A stretch of 55,397 bases of DNA from Hydrogenophilales bacterium 12-61-10 (GTDB lineage: Bacteria; Pseudomonadota; Gammaproteobacteria; Burkholderiales; Thiobacillaceae): positions 1 through 55,397 of the forward strand of contig NCCT01000001.1 in the NCBI GenBank assembly GCA_002279795.1. Reading direction: 5' to 3'. The position numbers and the translations under genes are program-made. Below the pieces are notes generated by a model. The model was given only the letters and a program-made list of their open reading frames with translations. It did not search any database and had not been told where the DNA came from. How positions within the stretch are numbered: position 1 is the stretch's first letter; each line of letters starts with the position of its first letter. Positions 44,120 through 53,303 of this stretch are shown here, one piece after another.

Positions 44120-45538
44120 ATGGCTAAATCTACTTGTGTTTGGATTGTTGACGACGATCGATCGATTCGCTGGGTGCTCGAAAAGGCCATGCAGCGCGAG
44201 AATATTCCGTGCATGGTGTTCAATTCGGCAAGCGATGCCTTGCGTGAACTGGAACAAAGCCAGCCGGCCGTGGTGCTGTCCGACATCCGCATGCCAGGTG
44301 CGAGCGGCCTCGAATTGCTGCAGGCGCTGAAGGAGCGCTTGCCCAAGGTGCCGGTCATCATCATGACGGCGTATTCCGACCTCGACAGCGCCGTCGCGGC
44401 GTTCCAGGGCGGCGCGTTCGAATACCTGCCGAAGCCGTTCGACGTCGATCAGGCGCTGGAACTGGTGCAGCGCGCGCTGGCAGAAAATGCCAGCAGCGAT
44501 GTGCTGCAGGGCAGCGATGTCCCTGCACCCGAAATCCTCGGCCAGGCACCTGCCATGCAAGAGGTCTTTCGTGCCATCGGCCGCCTGGCGCACTCGCATG
44601 CCACCGTGCTGATTACCGGCGAATCCGGCAGCGGAAAGGAACTGGTGGCGCAAGCGCTGCATCGCCACAGCCCGCGCGCCAGCGGAGCATTTATTGCCTT
44701 GAATACGGCTGCGATTCCCAAGGACTTGCTGGAATCCGAATTGTTTGGCCATGAGCGCGGCGCGTTCACCGGCGCTGCGGCGCAACGGCGCGGGCGCTTT
44801 GAGCAGGCTGACGGCGGAACCCTGTTTCTGGATGAAATCGGCGACATGCCCGCTGAACTGCAAACCCGCTTGCTGCGCGTGTTGTCAGATGGGCAGTTTT
44901 ATCGCGTAGGTGGCCACTCGCCGATCAAGGTGAATGTGCGGGTGATTGCCGCGACCCACCAGGATTTGGAAGTGCGCGTGCGCGAAGGTCTGTTCCGCGA
45001 AGACCTGTTTCATCGCCTCAACGTGATCCGTCTACGCTTGCCAGCCCTACGCGAACGGCGCGAGGATATTCCTCTTCTGGTGCGCCATTTCATGCAGAAA
45101 AGCGCGCGTGAATTGGGGATGGAAGCCAAGGGCATGTCGGACGCCGCGCTTAAATCGCTGGTGAGCCTGCCGTGGAGCGGCAATGTGCGCCAGCTCGAAA
45201 ACGTCTGCCACTACCTGACCGTCATGGCGCCAGGTCAGGTGGTCGAGGTGGGCGATCTGCCGGCTGACCTGACCCTGAACACGGCCGACTCCGCCACCGG
45301 AGACTGGTTGCATGGCCTGGCAGCCGAGGCCAGTGCACGCCTTTCGCGCGGGGATGCTTCCATTCTCGACGACCTGACGCAGGCGTATGAAAAAACCCTG
45401 ATCGAGGTGGCGTTGCGCCACACTGCCGGGCGTCGCATCGAAGCAGCCCACTTGCTGGGCTGGGGGCGAAACACGCTGACGCGAAAAATTCACGAACTGG
45501 GGATGGACAACGAGATTGGGGCCGAAGAAGCCAAGTGA
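44120..45538 (+). CDS. glnG: NtrC sigma-54-dependent response regulator
   Basis: The 472-residue NtrC has a receiver with acceptor Asp in VLSDIRMPGASG, an AAA+ domain with GESGSGKELVAQALH, the sigma-54 contact loop GAFTGAAAQRRGRFEQADGGTLFLDEIGD, and a C-terminal Fis-type HTH (RRIEAAHLLGWGRNTLTRKI). It should bind the two sites upstream of glnA. Confidence 0.96.
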   Translation: MAKSTCVWIVDDDRSIRWVLEKAMQRENIPCMVFNSASDALRELEQSQPAVVLSDIRMPGASGLELLQALKERLPKVPVIIMTAYSDLDSAVAAFQGGAFEYLPKPFDVDQALELVQRALAENASSDVLQGSDVPAPEILGQAPAMQEVFRAIGRLAHSHATVLITGESGSGKELVAQALHRHSPRASGAFIALNTAAIPKDLLESELFGHERGAFTGAAAQRRGRFEQADGGTLFLDEIGDMPAELQTRLLRVLSDGQFYRVGGHSPIKVNVRVIAATHQDLEVRVREGLFREDLFHRLNVIRLRLPALRERREDIPLLVRHFMQKSARELGMEAKGMSDAALKSLVSLPWSGNVRQLENVCHYLTVMAPGQVVEVGDLPADLTLNTADSATGDWLHGLAAEASARLSRGDASILDDLTQAYEKTLIEVALRHTAGRRIEAAHLLGWGRNTLTRKIHELGMDNEIGAEEAK

Positions 45539-45564
45539 TGCCAGCGGCATATTTGATGGACAAC

Positions 45565-45593
45565 AAAAAAGCCGACGCGATGTCGGCTTTTTT
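45565..45593. terminator. bidirectional terminator between glnG and grxD
   Basis: AAAAAAGCCGAC and GTCGGCTTTTTT pair across a 5-base loop, so both convergent genes end here (T run on each strand). Confidence 0.9.
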
Positions 45594-45608
45594 GCGATTG
45601 GAGCGCGT

Positions 45609-45929
45609 TCAGGCGGCTTTGGCTTCTTCGAGCACTTTCTGGATTTCGCCCTTCTGGTACATCTCGATCATGATGTCGCAGCCACCGATCAATTCGCCGT
45701 TTACATACAGCTGCGGGAAGGTCGGCCAGTTGGCGTAATGCTTGAGATTTTCGAAAATTTCCGGGTCGGCCAGCACGTTGACTGCCAGAAAGTTCTGCAC
45801 GCCACAGGCTTGCAGGACTTGTGCGGCTTTCGAGGAAAAGCCGCACTGCGGGAACTGGGGCGTGCCTTTCATGTACAGCACAACGGTGTTGTTGGTGACT
45901 TGGTCACGGATGCGATCGAGAGGGGACAT
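45609..45929 (-). CDS. grxD: monothiol glutaredoxin
   Basis: The 106-residue CGFS-type glutaredoxin binds and transfers Fe-S clusters. It has MKGTPQFPQCGFSSKAAQVLQACG (CGFS site) and NWPTFPQLYVNGELIGGCDIM. The start at 45929 follows an AGGAGCC-type ribosome site. Confidence 0.95.
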   Translation of the reverse strand: MSPLDRIRDQVTNNTVVLYMKGTPQFPQCGFSSKAAQVLQACGVQNFLAVNVLADPEIFENLKHYANWPTFPQLYVNGELIGGCDIMIEMYQKGEIQKVLEEAKAA

Positions 45930-46008
45930 GGCGGCTCCTTGGGTTGCGGATTGACACTCGAATACCCGAGTGGAATGGTCAAGAATTATACGCCCGGTAA
46001 ACCGCGCG

Positions 46009-47133
46009 TCAAGCGGGTTTCGGGACGTCGCTGTCGGGCGTCGAACGCATAAAAGCTTTGTGAAACAAATGCGGGACAAGCAGATGGACGGGCATGCGCA
46101 GCCAGTGCGCGCGCACAAAGGCCGCCAGGCGGGCTGCCGGGGTCAGGGCGTCTGCGCAGCTGGCATGCACGGGCGCAAGCACACGGGTAAAAATCGCATC
46201 CATCAGGCCGAGGGTGAGGCGATTCGGCGCGGCCGCGCGCAATGACGTGAAGACGCTGTCGGGAATCGGCGTGTCCAGAAAGTAATGCAGGTAGCGCAAG
46301 GCGTAGTAAAGCGAGCGAGCGAGCTGCAATTCGTCCGCGCGTGCCGTGAGGCGTGGCCAGAAGTTGGGGGAATCGGCGGCGTCGCGCACCAGCAGGTCCA
46401 GGTCGGTGAGATCGCGCAGGCCATGCGGCAATTCGCCGTCATGAAACAGGTGGGTGGCGGAATGCAGGATGCGGTCTTCAGTCGACAGCACATAAATCCC
46501 GGGCATGTCTTCGACTGCGACGGCGCTGCTGCGCAGCCTGCCCGAGTCGGGGTGGTAGCGGGCGGTATCAGGCAGGATCGCGTGATGGACATCGATCACG
46601 GTGGCACGCTTGATGTGCTGCATGGGCGGGATTTCATGCATCCAGCGGCGGTAATAGCGCTGGTCATAATCCGACAGGCCGGTGGCGTTCCAGCCGGCCA
46701 GCATCAGCGCGGCTTCGACCGGCCCCAACTGCTCGCGGGGCACCAAAATATCGATGTCGTTAAACAGCCGTCCTGCCGCTGCGGGCAGCCCGGCGACCAC
46801 ATAGGCGCCGCCCTTGAGCACGATGACGGGAATCGCCAGCTTGGCCAGCGCCAGGCGGATTTGGCTGACTTCCCAGCGCACGGCGAGCTGCTGCTTGTCC
46901 GCCAGCGTGGCCGCCGCATCAAAATGCCAGCGCGCCTCGTTCGGAATGCCACTTACCAGGTCATGCTGATCGAGCACATGGCGAACGCGCGCCAGCAACC
47001 CTGCGCTGCGTGCCTGCCTGATCAACAGATCCCAGTCGGCCATTGAAAACTGGCGCACTCGACCCGGGTTGCACAGGGTGGCTGAGACATGGTCCTTGGG
47101 CCGGGTGGACCGGACCCGGCTAAACCGTGACAT
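46009..47133 (-). CDS. nucleotidyltransferase-fold protein of the HPr-kinase-related locus
   Basis: In this 374-residue protein the central part (IPVIVLKGGAYVVAGLPAAAGRLFNDIDILVPREQLGPVEAALMLAGW) shows the nucleotidyltransferase motif DIDILV with the first two catalytic aspartates. Then come HEIPPMQHIKRATVIDVHHAIL and a helical C-terminus. It matches the uncharacterised NTases seen next to HPr-kinase-related kinases. It overlaps the kinase stop by 14 bases (ATG 47133). It probably transfers a nucleotide to a substrate of the operon; this is inferred. Confidence 0.8.
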   Translation of the reverse strand: MSRFSRVRSTRPKDHVSATLCNPGRVRQFSMADWDLLIRQARSAGLLARVRHVLDQHDLVSGIPNEARWHFDAAATLADKQQLAVRWEVSQIRLALAKLAIPVIVLKGGAYVVAGLPAAAGRLFNDIDILVPREQLGPVEAALMLAGWNATGLSDYDQRYYRRWMHEIPPMQHIKRATVIDVHHAILPDTARYHPDSGRLRSSAVAVEDMPGIYVLSTEDRILHSATHLFHDGELPHGLRDLTDLDLLVRDAADSPNFWPRLTARADELQLARSLYYALRYLHYFLDTPIPDSVFTSLRAAAPNRLTLGLMDAIFTRVLAPVHASCADALTPAARLAAFVRAHWLRMPVHLLVPHLFHKAFMRSTPDSDVPKPA

Positions 47134-48043
47134 GCTGTTCGGCCAGACGATCAAAGGAAGCGACCGCTTCATTCAGCTGGCTGTATTCAAAATCGTAGCA
47201 GCCGACGCGCTCGATCAGCGAGGTGCCGACGCGAAATCCTTCCGCGCCGAGATGGCTGTAATTGAACGCATTCTGTGCCAGAAACATGAAGGTTTGCGCT
47301 TTGGAGCGGGGGGTGAGCCGCGTTTCGGCCTTGGCCGTCCATTTGGGAAAAATCACCCAGCCCGGTCGCGCCACTTCGTGCTGACGCCGCACGCTTTCCG
47401 TTGGCGGCCGCATATGCGCAACCGTGCCTTTGGCCGTGTCGTGTGATTCCCGGTTGATAAAGGCATTGGGCGAGAATGCCCGGATGACATCGATCGACTG
47501 GTTTTTCAAACTCACCGGGCGCGCCAGCGGGTGAATCTGGCCGGTCAGGCGGTCGATCAGGGTAAGTTCGTCCGACAGCAGGCGCCAGCCGGATAGCACC
47601 AATCCCGCTGTCAGGGTGCTTTTTCCGGAGCCGGGCGGAGCGGGCAGGATGGCGGCCAGACCGTTTTTTTCAACCACCGCCGCGTGAATGATCAGGTATT
47701 GATGGGCGTGCATCGACACGCACCAGTTTAGCCCCCATTCCAGCATGGGGTAAGCCTGATCCAGCGGCAGCGGTTTGAAAGGCAGGCTGCCGTCAGACGA
47801 GAAATCGACCTGGGGCCGAAACCAGCGACGCAAGCGATTGGGTGGGTTCAACTCGACATGAAAGTCGGCAAAAGCATGGTGTGAATCACGTGTCTCGAAC
47901 TGGCCGTAGAGGTCGACCAGTCCTTGGGCAACCGAAGGCAGGCTGGACTTCACCCGCAGCGAAAAAGGCCCAGTGCGTAACCACACACCTTGACCGGCGA
48001 GTCGCTGCCGCAACTCGGCAGGGGATAACTGAAGCAGCTTCAC
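47120..48043 (-). CDS. HPr kinase-related protein (HprK-related kinase A type)
   Basis: This 307-residue kinase relative has a P-loop PAPPGSGKSTLTAGLVL (about 136-152) and the following GWRLLSDELTLIDRLTG, as in the HprK fold. It lacks the rest of a PTS context; no HPr gene lies in the window. Similar kinases phosphorylate tail or side-chain residues in lasso-peptide clusters. It overlaps the PqqD-like gene by 4 bases (ATGA) and shares its operon. Confidence 0.85.
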   Translation of the reverse strand: MKLLQLSPAELRQRLAGQGVWLRTGPFSLRVKSSLPSVAQGLVDLYGQFETRDSHHAFADFHVELNPPNRLRRWFRPQVDFSSDGSLPFKPLPLDQAYPMLEWGLNWCVSMHAHQYLIIHAAVVEKNGLAAILPAPPGSGKSTLTAGLVLSGWRLLSDELTLIDRLTGQIHPLARPVSLKNQSIDVIRAFSPNAFINRESHDTAKGTVAHMRPPTESVRRQHEVARPGWVIFPKWTAKAETRLTPRSKAQTFMFLAQNAFNYSHLGAEGFRVGTSLIERVGCYDFEYSQLNEAVASFDRLAEQHVTV

Positions 48044-48294
48044 GGTGTTTCGAGCAGGCCAAGCTTGCGCAAACTGGCAAGCGACTCCTGGGTCAAGGAG
48101 GTGAGATGTTCGCTGCCGGACAGGTCGAGACGGGATGACAGGGCGGGTTCGATTTCGTGAGCCATCATGCCAGGACGGCTTTGGATCAGCTCGAATAGCG
48201 CCAGGGTGAAAGGGGCAAGCAGATGCGTGTCGCCTGAGGCCGTATCAAATACGACGGCTTCGTTGTCAAAGGACTTGAACTGAAAGCGTGCCAA
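48040..48294 (-). CDS. PqqD-like small protein (HPr-rel-A-associated)
   Basis: The 84-residue protein (MARFQFKSFDNEAVVFDTASGDTHLLAPFTLALFEL) follows the PqqD/RRE fold pattern: beta strands, then helices (LTQESLASLRKLGLLE). PqqD-type domains bind leader peptides of modified peptides. It is directly followed by the kinase. I recall this family as the PqqD partner of HprK-related kinase A. Confidence 0.8.
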   Translation of the reverse strand: MARFQFKSFDNEAVVFDTASGDTHLLAPFTLALFELIQSRPGMMAHEIEPALSSRLDLSGSEHLTSLTQESLASLRKLGLLETP

Positions 48295-48296
48295 GC

Positions 48297-48325
48297 GTGT
48301 GAGTTCGTGTGAGTTCGTGTGAGTC
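48297..48325. repeat. 10-bp tandem repeat, about three units
   Basis: GTGTGAGTTC occurs at 48297-48306 and 48307-48316, then GTGTGAGT(C) at 48317-48325. It lies in the 37 bases between the Tat protein gene and the PqqD-like gene. Confidence 0.9.
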
Positions 48326-48331
48326 GTGGAG

Positions 48332-48997
48332 TTATGGCTCAGTTACGTGAAATGTGCTCTTGATGTAATCAACGATATCTTTCGAACTCCATTCCACGCC
48401 GGCAACAGGTTCGAAATACGTCTGGCTATCCCACTCGCGCCACATGTTGATGACATCGGACTCCGATAAAACCGGTGTCAAGCCTGCCGCGGCATTGAGC
48501 AGGGCGGCAACGATGTGCGCGCCCAAGTTATCCGGATCAGTCAAATTCCAGGGGTTGTTGCCGTCGTTCAAATGCATGATCTGCATCATCGACAATGACG
48601 TCGTGATAGTCATGGGGTTGCCATCAACATTGGCAAAAAAATTGTCGCCTGCGAAGAGGGGGTGGAACAGGGTGCCCGCAGACCAGTTCTTTGCTTTGTT
48701 GCATTTATTCGAGCAGCTACCCGGGTCGTAGGTCGTGGGCCATTTGTTTGGCTTTTCTTTCCAGTACCCCGGCGAACGGCCGCTGCACGTAATGGGCGTG
48801 CCGTGCTGGCTCAAGTTGCCCGACGTGGCCGCCGAGGGAGATTCGCACACACCAGCCAGCACAGGCCGGCTGGCCAGAGTCAGGATGGCGGTTGCGCCGA
48901 TCGCCGCGCCAGCCAGTTTGCGGCGGGATTGGTCGACCGTTTTTTGCGGTGAGGCGTCAGCTGGGGTGTGGGTAATATCAGGCGTGTGATCAGACAT
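48332..48997 (-). CDS. Tat-exported protein with SPGYW motif, first gene of the HPr-kinase-related operon
   Basis: In this 221-residue protein a 23-residue polar N-terminal extension precedes SRRKLAGAAIGATAILTLASRPVLA, a twin-arginine signal (SRRKL at 24-28). The mature part starts about residue 49 with four cysteines (51, 71, 95, 99) and a CSGRSPGYWKEKP motif (71-83). The rest is helical (MQIMHLNDGNNPWNL, DNLGAHIVAALLNAAAG). SPGYWK-type motifs occur in some extracellular proteins; no function is known to me. Being the first gene upstream of a PqqD-like protein, a kinase and an NTase makes it the candidate substrate. Confidence 0.75.
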   Translation of the reverse strand: MSDHTPDITHTPADASPQKTVDQSRRKLAGAAIGATAILTLASRPVLAGVCESPSAATSGNLSQHGTPITCSGRSPGYWKEKPNKWPTTYDPGSCSNKCNKAKNWSAGTLFHPLFAGDNFFANVDGNPMTITTSLSMMQIMHLNDGNNPWNLTDPDNLGAHIVAALLNAAAGLTPVLSESDVINMWREWDSQTYFEPVAGVEWSSKDIVDYIKSTFHVTEP

Positions 48998-49133
48998 GGC
49001 AGACCTCGAAAGTTGTTTCTAATTAACCAAAAACGAAGCAAGAATTGAACCAGGCTGTCTAAATCAGGCCGCAGTCAGTAGGTAACAGGGCATGCCCGGA
49101 TCAGGGTGAAGCGACTTGGCACAATAGTGTAAA
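48998..49133. promoter_or_regulatory. leader region of the Tat protein gene
   Basis: These 136 bases lie between the prmC stop and the Tat-protein start. Both flanking genes read leftward, so this is probably the promoter region of the operon. It contains TAATTAACC (49020-49028) and an AT-rich patch, but no consensus promoter clear enough to assign. Confidence 0.35.
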
Positions 49134-49997
49134 TTATTCCGACAGTTTGCCACCACTGACGCGCGGAATACCGGACAGGTCATTCCAGGACTGGGGGAAG
49201 GGAAAGCCGCTTTGTTGTAGCAGGGATCGAACGGATTCTGCCTGGTCGTAGCCATGTTCCAGCAGCAGGATTCCGCCGCGCTTGAGATGCGCGCTGGCTG
49301 TTGCAATCAGGTGGCGCAGATCATCGAGCCCGTCGGGGCCGGCGGCCAGCGCGCTGAGGGGTTCAAACCGCACGTCACCGCGCGCCAGATGCGGGTCGGC
49401 TGCAGCGATGTAGGGCGGGTTGCTGACCACCAGGTCGAAGTGTCGACCTGCGAGCGCACTGAACCAGTCGCTCGCCAAAAATTCGACACTTGCGCCGAGT
49501 GATTCAGCATTGCGTTGCGCGATGGCGAGCGCAGCAGGGGAACGATCCACGGCCGTGACGCGGGCAAGCGGGCGTTCCCGTGCCAGGGTGATGGCAATGC
49601 AGCCGCTGCCCGTGCCCAAATCCAGTACGTCGACGGCCTGTTCGGGCGGAATTTGCGCCAATGCCAGTTCAATCAGCCGCTCGGTATCGGGTCGCGGTAT
49701 CAACACATCGGGCGAAACCCGGAAGGGGCGACCAAAAAACTCGCGGCTGCCGACGAGGTAAGCGATCGGGGCGCCGTTGAGCCGGCGTGCAAGCACTGTC
49801 TGATAAGCATCGGCTTGCTGCGCGGGTAGCCGGTCGGTGTCATGTGCGATCAACCAGGCGGCGTCAACACACAGCACATGAGCCGCCAGCACGCGGGCGT
49901 CGAGTCGTGCATCGCGCCGCGGCAAATCGAGCGCTGCAGCGATTCGGGTGGTGGCGTCGTCGATCAGGGCGGCAACGGTGATTGCCTCGCCGCTCAC
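49134..49997 (-). CDS. prmC: PrmC release-factor glutamine methyltransferase
   Basis: PrmC methylates the glutamine of the GGQ motif in release factors. The 287-residue protein has DLGTGSGCIAITLARE (SAM site) and the catalytic NPPYIAAADPHL. It follows prfA after 3 bases, the standard pair. Confidence 0.95.
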   Translation of the reverse strand: MSGEAITVAALIDDATTRIAAALDLPRRDARLDARVLAAHVLCVDAAWLIAHDTDRLPAQQADAYQTVLARRLNGAPIAYLVGSREFFGRPFRVSPDVLIPRPDTERLIELALAQIPPEQAVDVLDLGTGSGCIAITLARERPLARVTAVDRSPAALAIAQRNAESLGASVEFLASDWFSALAGRHFDLVVSNPPYIAAADPHLARGDVRFEPLSALAAGPDGLDDLRHLIATASAHLKRGGILLLEHGYDQAESVRSLLQQSGFPFPQSWNDLSGIPRVSGGKLSE

Positions 49998-50000
49998 GGC

Positions 50001-51083
50001 TTACCCCTCACCCGACAGCGTCGCCAGCAATTCGGCCTGATGCTCGGCCGCCAGGGCGTCGAATAACTCGGTGAGATCGCCGTCCATCATGGCGTCGATT
50101 TTGTATAGGGTGAGGTTGATGCGGTGGTCGGTGATGCGCCCTTGTGGGAAGTTATAGGTGCGGATGCGGTCGGAGCGGTCACCGCTGCCGATCAGACTTT
50201 TGCGGGTACTGGCTTCCAGCGCGTGCTGGGCTTGCAACTCGCGGTCTTTCAGGCGCGCCGCCAGCACGCTCATCGCCTGCGCGCGGTTGCGGTGCTGCGA
50301 GCGGTCATCCTGGCATTCGACCACCAGCCCAGTCGGCAGGTGGGTAATGCGCACGGCGGAGTCGGTCTTGTTGATGTGCTGGCCGCCCGCGCCGGATGCG
50401 CGATAGGTGTCGATGCGCAAATCCGCCGGGTTGATGCTGATTTCGGCCACTTCGTCGGCTTCGGGCATCACCGCGACGGTGCAGGCCGAGGTGTGGATGC
50501 GGCCCTGCGATTCGGTTTCGGGCACGCGCTGCACGCGGTGGCCGCCCGACTCGAACTTGAGCCGCGAATACGCGCCGGCGCCGACGATGCGCAGGATGAT
50601 TTCCTTGTAGCCGCCGACTTCGCCGGGGTTTTCCGACACGACTTCGACTTTCCAGCCCTGGCGCTCGGCGTAGCGGGTGTACAGACGCGCCAGGTTGCCG
50701 GCAAACAGCGCCGATTCGTCGCCGCCGGTGCCGGCGCGAATTTCGAGAAAGATGTTGCGCTCGTCGTTGGGGTCTTTCGGCAGCAGCGCGGTTTGCAGGT
50801 CGGTTTCCAGTTGGGCGATACGGGCGGCGCTGTCGGCAAGTTCGGCTTCGGCAAGTTCGCGCAGTTCCGGGTCGGCCAGCATGTCGTGTGCGGTTTTCTG
50901 GTCCGCTTCGGCTTGCCGGTACTGGCGGAACAGCGCCACCACGGGGTCGAGCTCAGCGCGTTCGCGGGTGAACTTGCGGTAGGTCTCCATGTCGCCGGCG
51001 ATTTCCGGCTGCGACAGCAGTGCATCGAGTTCCTCCAGCCGCTCGTCGGCGCGAGCGAGCTTGTCGGCGAGAGAGGCTTTCAT
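50001..51083 (-). CDS. prfA: peptide chain release factor 1
   Basis: RF1 ends translation at UAA/UAG. The 360-residue protein has a helical N-terminal domain and [22 protein letters not shown] (GGQ catalytic loop, methylated by PrmC). It overlaps hemA by 4 bases. Confidence 0.96.
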   Translation of the reverse strand: MKASLADKLARADERLEELDALLSQPEIAGDMETYRKFTRERAELDPVVALFRQYRQAEADQKTAHDMLADPELRELAEAELADSAARIAQLETDLQTALLPKDPNDERNIFLEIRAGTGGDESALFAGNLARLYTRYAERQGWKVEVVSENPGEVGGYKEIILRIVGAGAYSRLKFESGGHRVQRVPETESQGRIHTSACTVAVMPEADEVAEISINPADLRIDTYRASGAGGQHINKTDSAVRITHLPTGLVVECQDDRSQHRNRAQAMSVLAARLKDRELQAQHALEASTRKSLIGSGDRSDRIRTYNFPQGRITDHRINLTLYKIDAMMDGDLTELFDALAAEHQAELLATLSGEG

Positions 51084-52330
51084 TCCTGATGCAGGCCGTA
51101 GAGCTGCTTGATCAGGCGGGCGAACTGGTCGCGCTCGGCGCTGCTGGCGTGGTTCAGTGCATGCGTCGGCGCGTGCAGCAGCTTGTTGGCCAGCGCGTGG
51201 CTCATCGCGTCGAGCACGGCGCGCGGATCGTCGCCGCGTGCCAGGGCTTTTTCGGCTTTCTCGATTTCATGGCGGCGATGACGGTCGGCGCTGTCGCGCA
51301 GCGCGCGGATCACCGGCACCAGTTCGCGGCCTTCCATCCAGTGGACAAAGCTTTCGACGCAGGTCTCGATGATCGCTTCGGCCTGCGCCACCTGCGCCAC
51401 CCGGATATCCATGCCTTCGCGCACCACTTCGCCAAGGTCGTCCACGCTGTAGAGGAAGATGTCGTCCATGTTGGCGACCTCGGCTTCGACGTCGCGCGGC
51501 ACGGCCAGATCGACGATGAAGATGGGACGATGGCGGCGCTGCTTGATCGCGCGCTCCAGCATGCCCTTGCCCAGAATCGGCAGCGGGCTGGCGGTGGAGG
51601 TGATGATGATGTCGTAGGCGGCGACTTCATCCGGCAGCGCGGTCAAGGGAATCACCCCGGCGTTGAAACGTTCGGCCAGCGGGCGGGCGCGTTCGGTGGT
51701 GCGGTTGGCCACGGTCATGCGCCGCGGATGCTGAGCGGCAAAATGGGTCATGCACAGTTCGATCATTTCGCCGGCGCCGATGAACAGGCAGGCCTGCTCT
51801 TTGACGCTGGGGAAAATGCGTTCGGCCAGGCGCACCGCAGCCGCGGCCATCGACACTGAATTGGCGCCGATTTCGGTGCTGGTGCGAACTTCCTTGGCGG
51901 CCGAAAAGGTCCGCTGAAACAACTTGTGCAGCAACAGGCCGAGCGTGCCGGCCTCTTCGGCCGTGGCGACGGCCTGCTTCATCTGGCCAAGAATCTGGGT
52001 TTCGCCCAGCACCATGGAATCGAGCCCTGCGGCGACGCGAAAAGCATGCTGCGCCGCTTTTTCGCGCGGCAGCGCATACAGGTAAGGCGCCAGCTCGCGG
52101 CGGTCGATATGATGAAAATCTGCCAGCCATTGCATCACGTCTTCGGGCGACGGCGTGTTGACGTACAGCTCGGTGCGATTGCAGGTGGACAGAATGGCTG
52201 CCTCGGATGCACGCTGGCTGTGGATCAGTTCACGCAGCGCCAGTTCCAGCTTTTCGGGGCCAAACGCGACCTGCTCGCGAATGGCGAGGGGGGCGGTGTG
52301 GTGGTTGACCCCAAGGGTGAGAAGCTGCAT
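51080..52330 (-). CDS. hemA: glutamyl-tRNA reductase
   Basis: HemA reduces glutamyl-tRNA to start heme synthesis. The 416-residue protein has [11 protein letters not shown] (catalytic Cys), [13 protein letters not shown] and the Rossmann [13 protein letters not shown]. hemA-prfA-prmC is the usual operon order. Confidence 0.96.
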   Translation of the reverse strand: MQLLTLGVNHHTAPLAIREQVAFGPEKLELALRELIHSQRASEAAILSTCNRTELYVNTPSPEDVMQWLADFHHIDRRELAPYLYALPREKAAQHAFRVAAGLDSMVLGETQILGQMKQAVATAEEAGTLGLLLHKLFQRTFSAAKEVRTSTEIGANSVSMAAAAVRLAERIFPSVKEQACLFIGAGEMIELCMTHFAAQHPRRMTVANRTTERARPLAERFNAGVIPLTALPDEVAAYDIIITSTASPLPILGKGMLERAIKQRRHRPIFIVDLAVPRDVEAEVANMDDIFLYSVDDLGEVVREGMDIRVAQVAQAEAIIETCVESFVHWMEGRELVPVIRALRDSADRHRRHEIEKAEKALARGDDPRAVLDAMSHALANKLLHAPTHALNHASSAERDQFARLIKQLYGLHQE

Positions 52331-52377
52331 GACGGCAGGCGGCCGAAAAACGAAGGCGACTATTTTACCTGCTCCCG

Positions 52378-53283
52378 CTAGGCGGCGCGGGTTTGATTGG
52401 GCGGGTCAAAGCGCAAGCGGTCGTAATAGCGTCCGCGATAAAGCAATCTGCGGTGGCCGGGCGAGTCGGAAAATCCGTTGCGGGTGTGCAGCACGTTGTT
52501 GCACAGCAGCCCCATTCCGGGCGTCATCCGTGCGGTCAGCGTGTACTCCGACTCGGCGAGGATTTCGGCCAGCGTTTTGACGGCGGCCTGCGTGGTCGGA
52601 TCGTCTTTCCAGACGATGGAGCGGGTACGCGCGGTGTAGCGCATATAAAGAAAGCCCTGTTCGGAGTCGACGGCGAATACCGGGCCGGACTGTTCGGCGC
52701 GGGCGATATTGTCCTCGTCCATGCGCGCGGGAATGGTCATCGCGTCAGGTTGCATCAGCGCTGCGATGAAGTCCGGGTTAATGTCGCGCAGCTGGATGTA
52801 GGCGATTTCGTGGTCGAGCAGGGCGTTCTCGCCGCCGGTTTCGGCATCCTGCGCGCAATGCAGCGTCATACCGAGAATGCGGCGGTCGAGCGCGTTGTAA
52901 TAGCCGTCGGTGTGCCAGTTGATCGGCTTGTGGGTGTAAGGAATGAATTCGCCCCGCGCGCTGGTTTCGTCATCGTTTGGCGTGATGCTGGACAAACCAT
53001 CTTCGTCGGCAAGGTAATTGCCCTCCAGCCGGACGAGGCCAAGTTGCTGAGCGAGCAGCCTGGGCAGGGACTTGTCGGCGGCAGGCAAATGGGGCGCATC
53101 ATACAAAACCATGTTGGCGCGCCCGCAGGCAACGGCAAGCGCGCGGGATTCGTTTGCCGTCAGCGTGCGCGGATCGTCCAGCGGAACGATCAGTTCATCG
53201 ATATTCCTGGGGTAGGCCGCAAGCTTGGCTTCGCGCCAGTTGCGGTAAGCCGCGTCGTCGGCAAGATCGAACGGTGAGGCCAT
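52378..53283 (-). CDS. TauD/TfdA-family Fe(II)/2-oxoglutarate dioxygenase
   Basis: This 301-residue oxygenase has the iron facial triad HTD in [10 protein letters not shown], the distal His in NVLHTRNGF and 2-oxoglutarate Arg candidates nearby ([13 protein letters not shown]). Relatives oxidise sulfonates or other small acids, with the substrate not predictable. It sits upstream of hemA and downstream of the sulfurtransferase block, with 20 bases to the next gene. Confidence 0.85.
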   Translation of the reverse strand: MASPFDLADDAAYRNWREAKLAAYPRNIDELIVPLDDPRTLTANESRALAVACGRANMVLYDAPHLPAADKSLPRLLAQQLGLVRLEGNYLADEDGLSSITPNDDETSARGEFIPYTHKPINWHTDGYYNALDRRILGMTLHCAQDAETGGENALLDHEIAYIQLRDINPDFIAALMQPDAMTIPARMDEDNIARAEQSGPVFAVDSEQGFLYMRYTARTRSIVWKDDPTTQAAVKTLAEILAESEYTLTARMTPGMGLLCNNVLHTRNGFSDSPGHRRLLYRGRYYDRLRFDPPNQTRAA

Positions 53284-53303
53284 TCAGAGCGAGCGAATCC
53301 GGA

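Noticed and set aside
46009-48997. lasso-peptide biosynthesis cluster
   Set aside because: Kinase, NTase and PqqD-like genes fit, but the asparagine-synthetase-like cyclase, the transglutaminase-like protease, an ABC exporter and a short precursor are absent.
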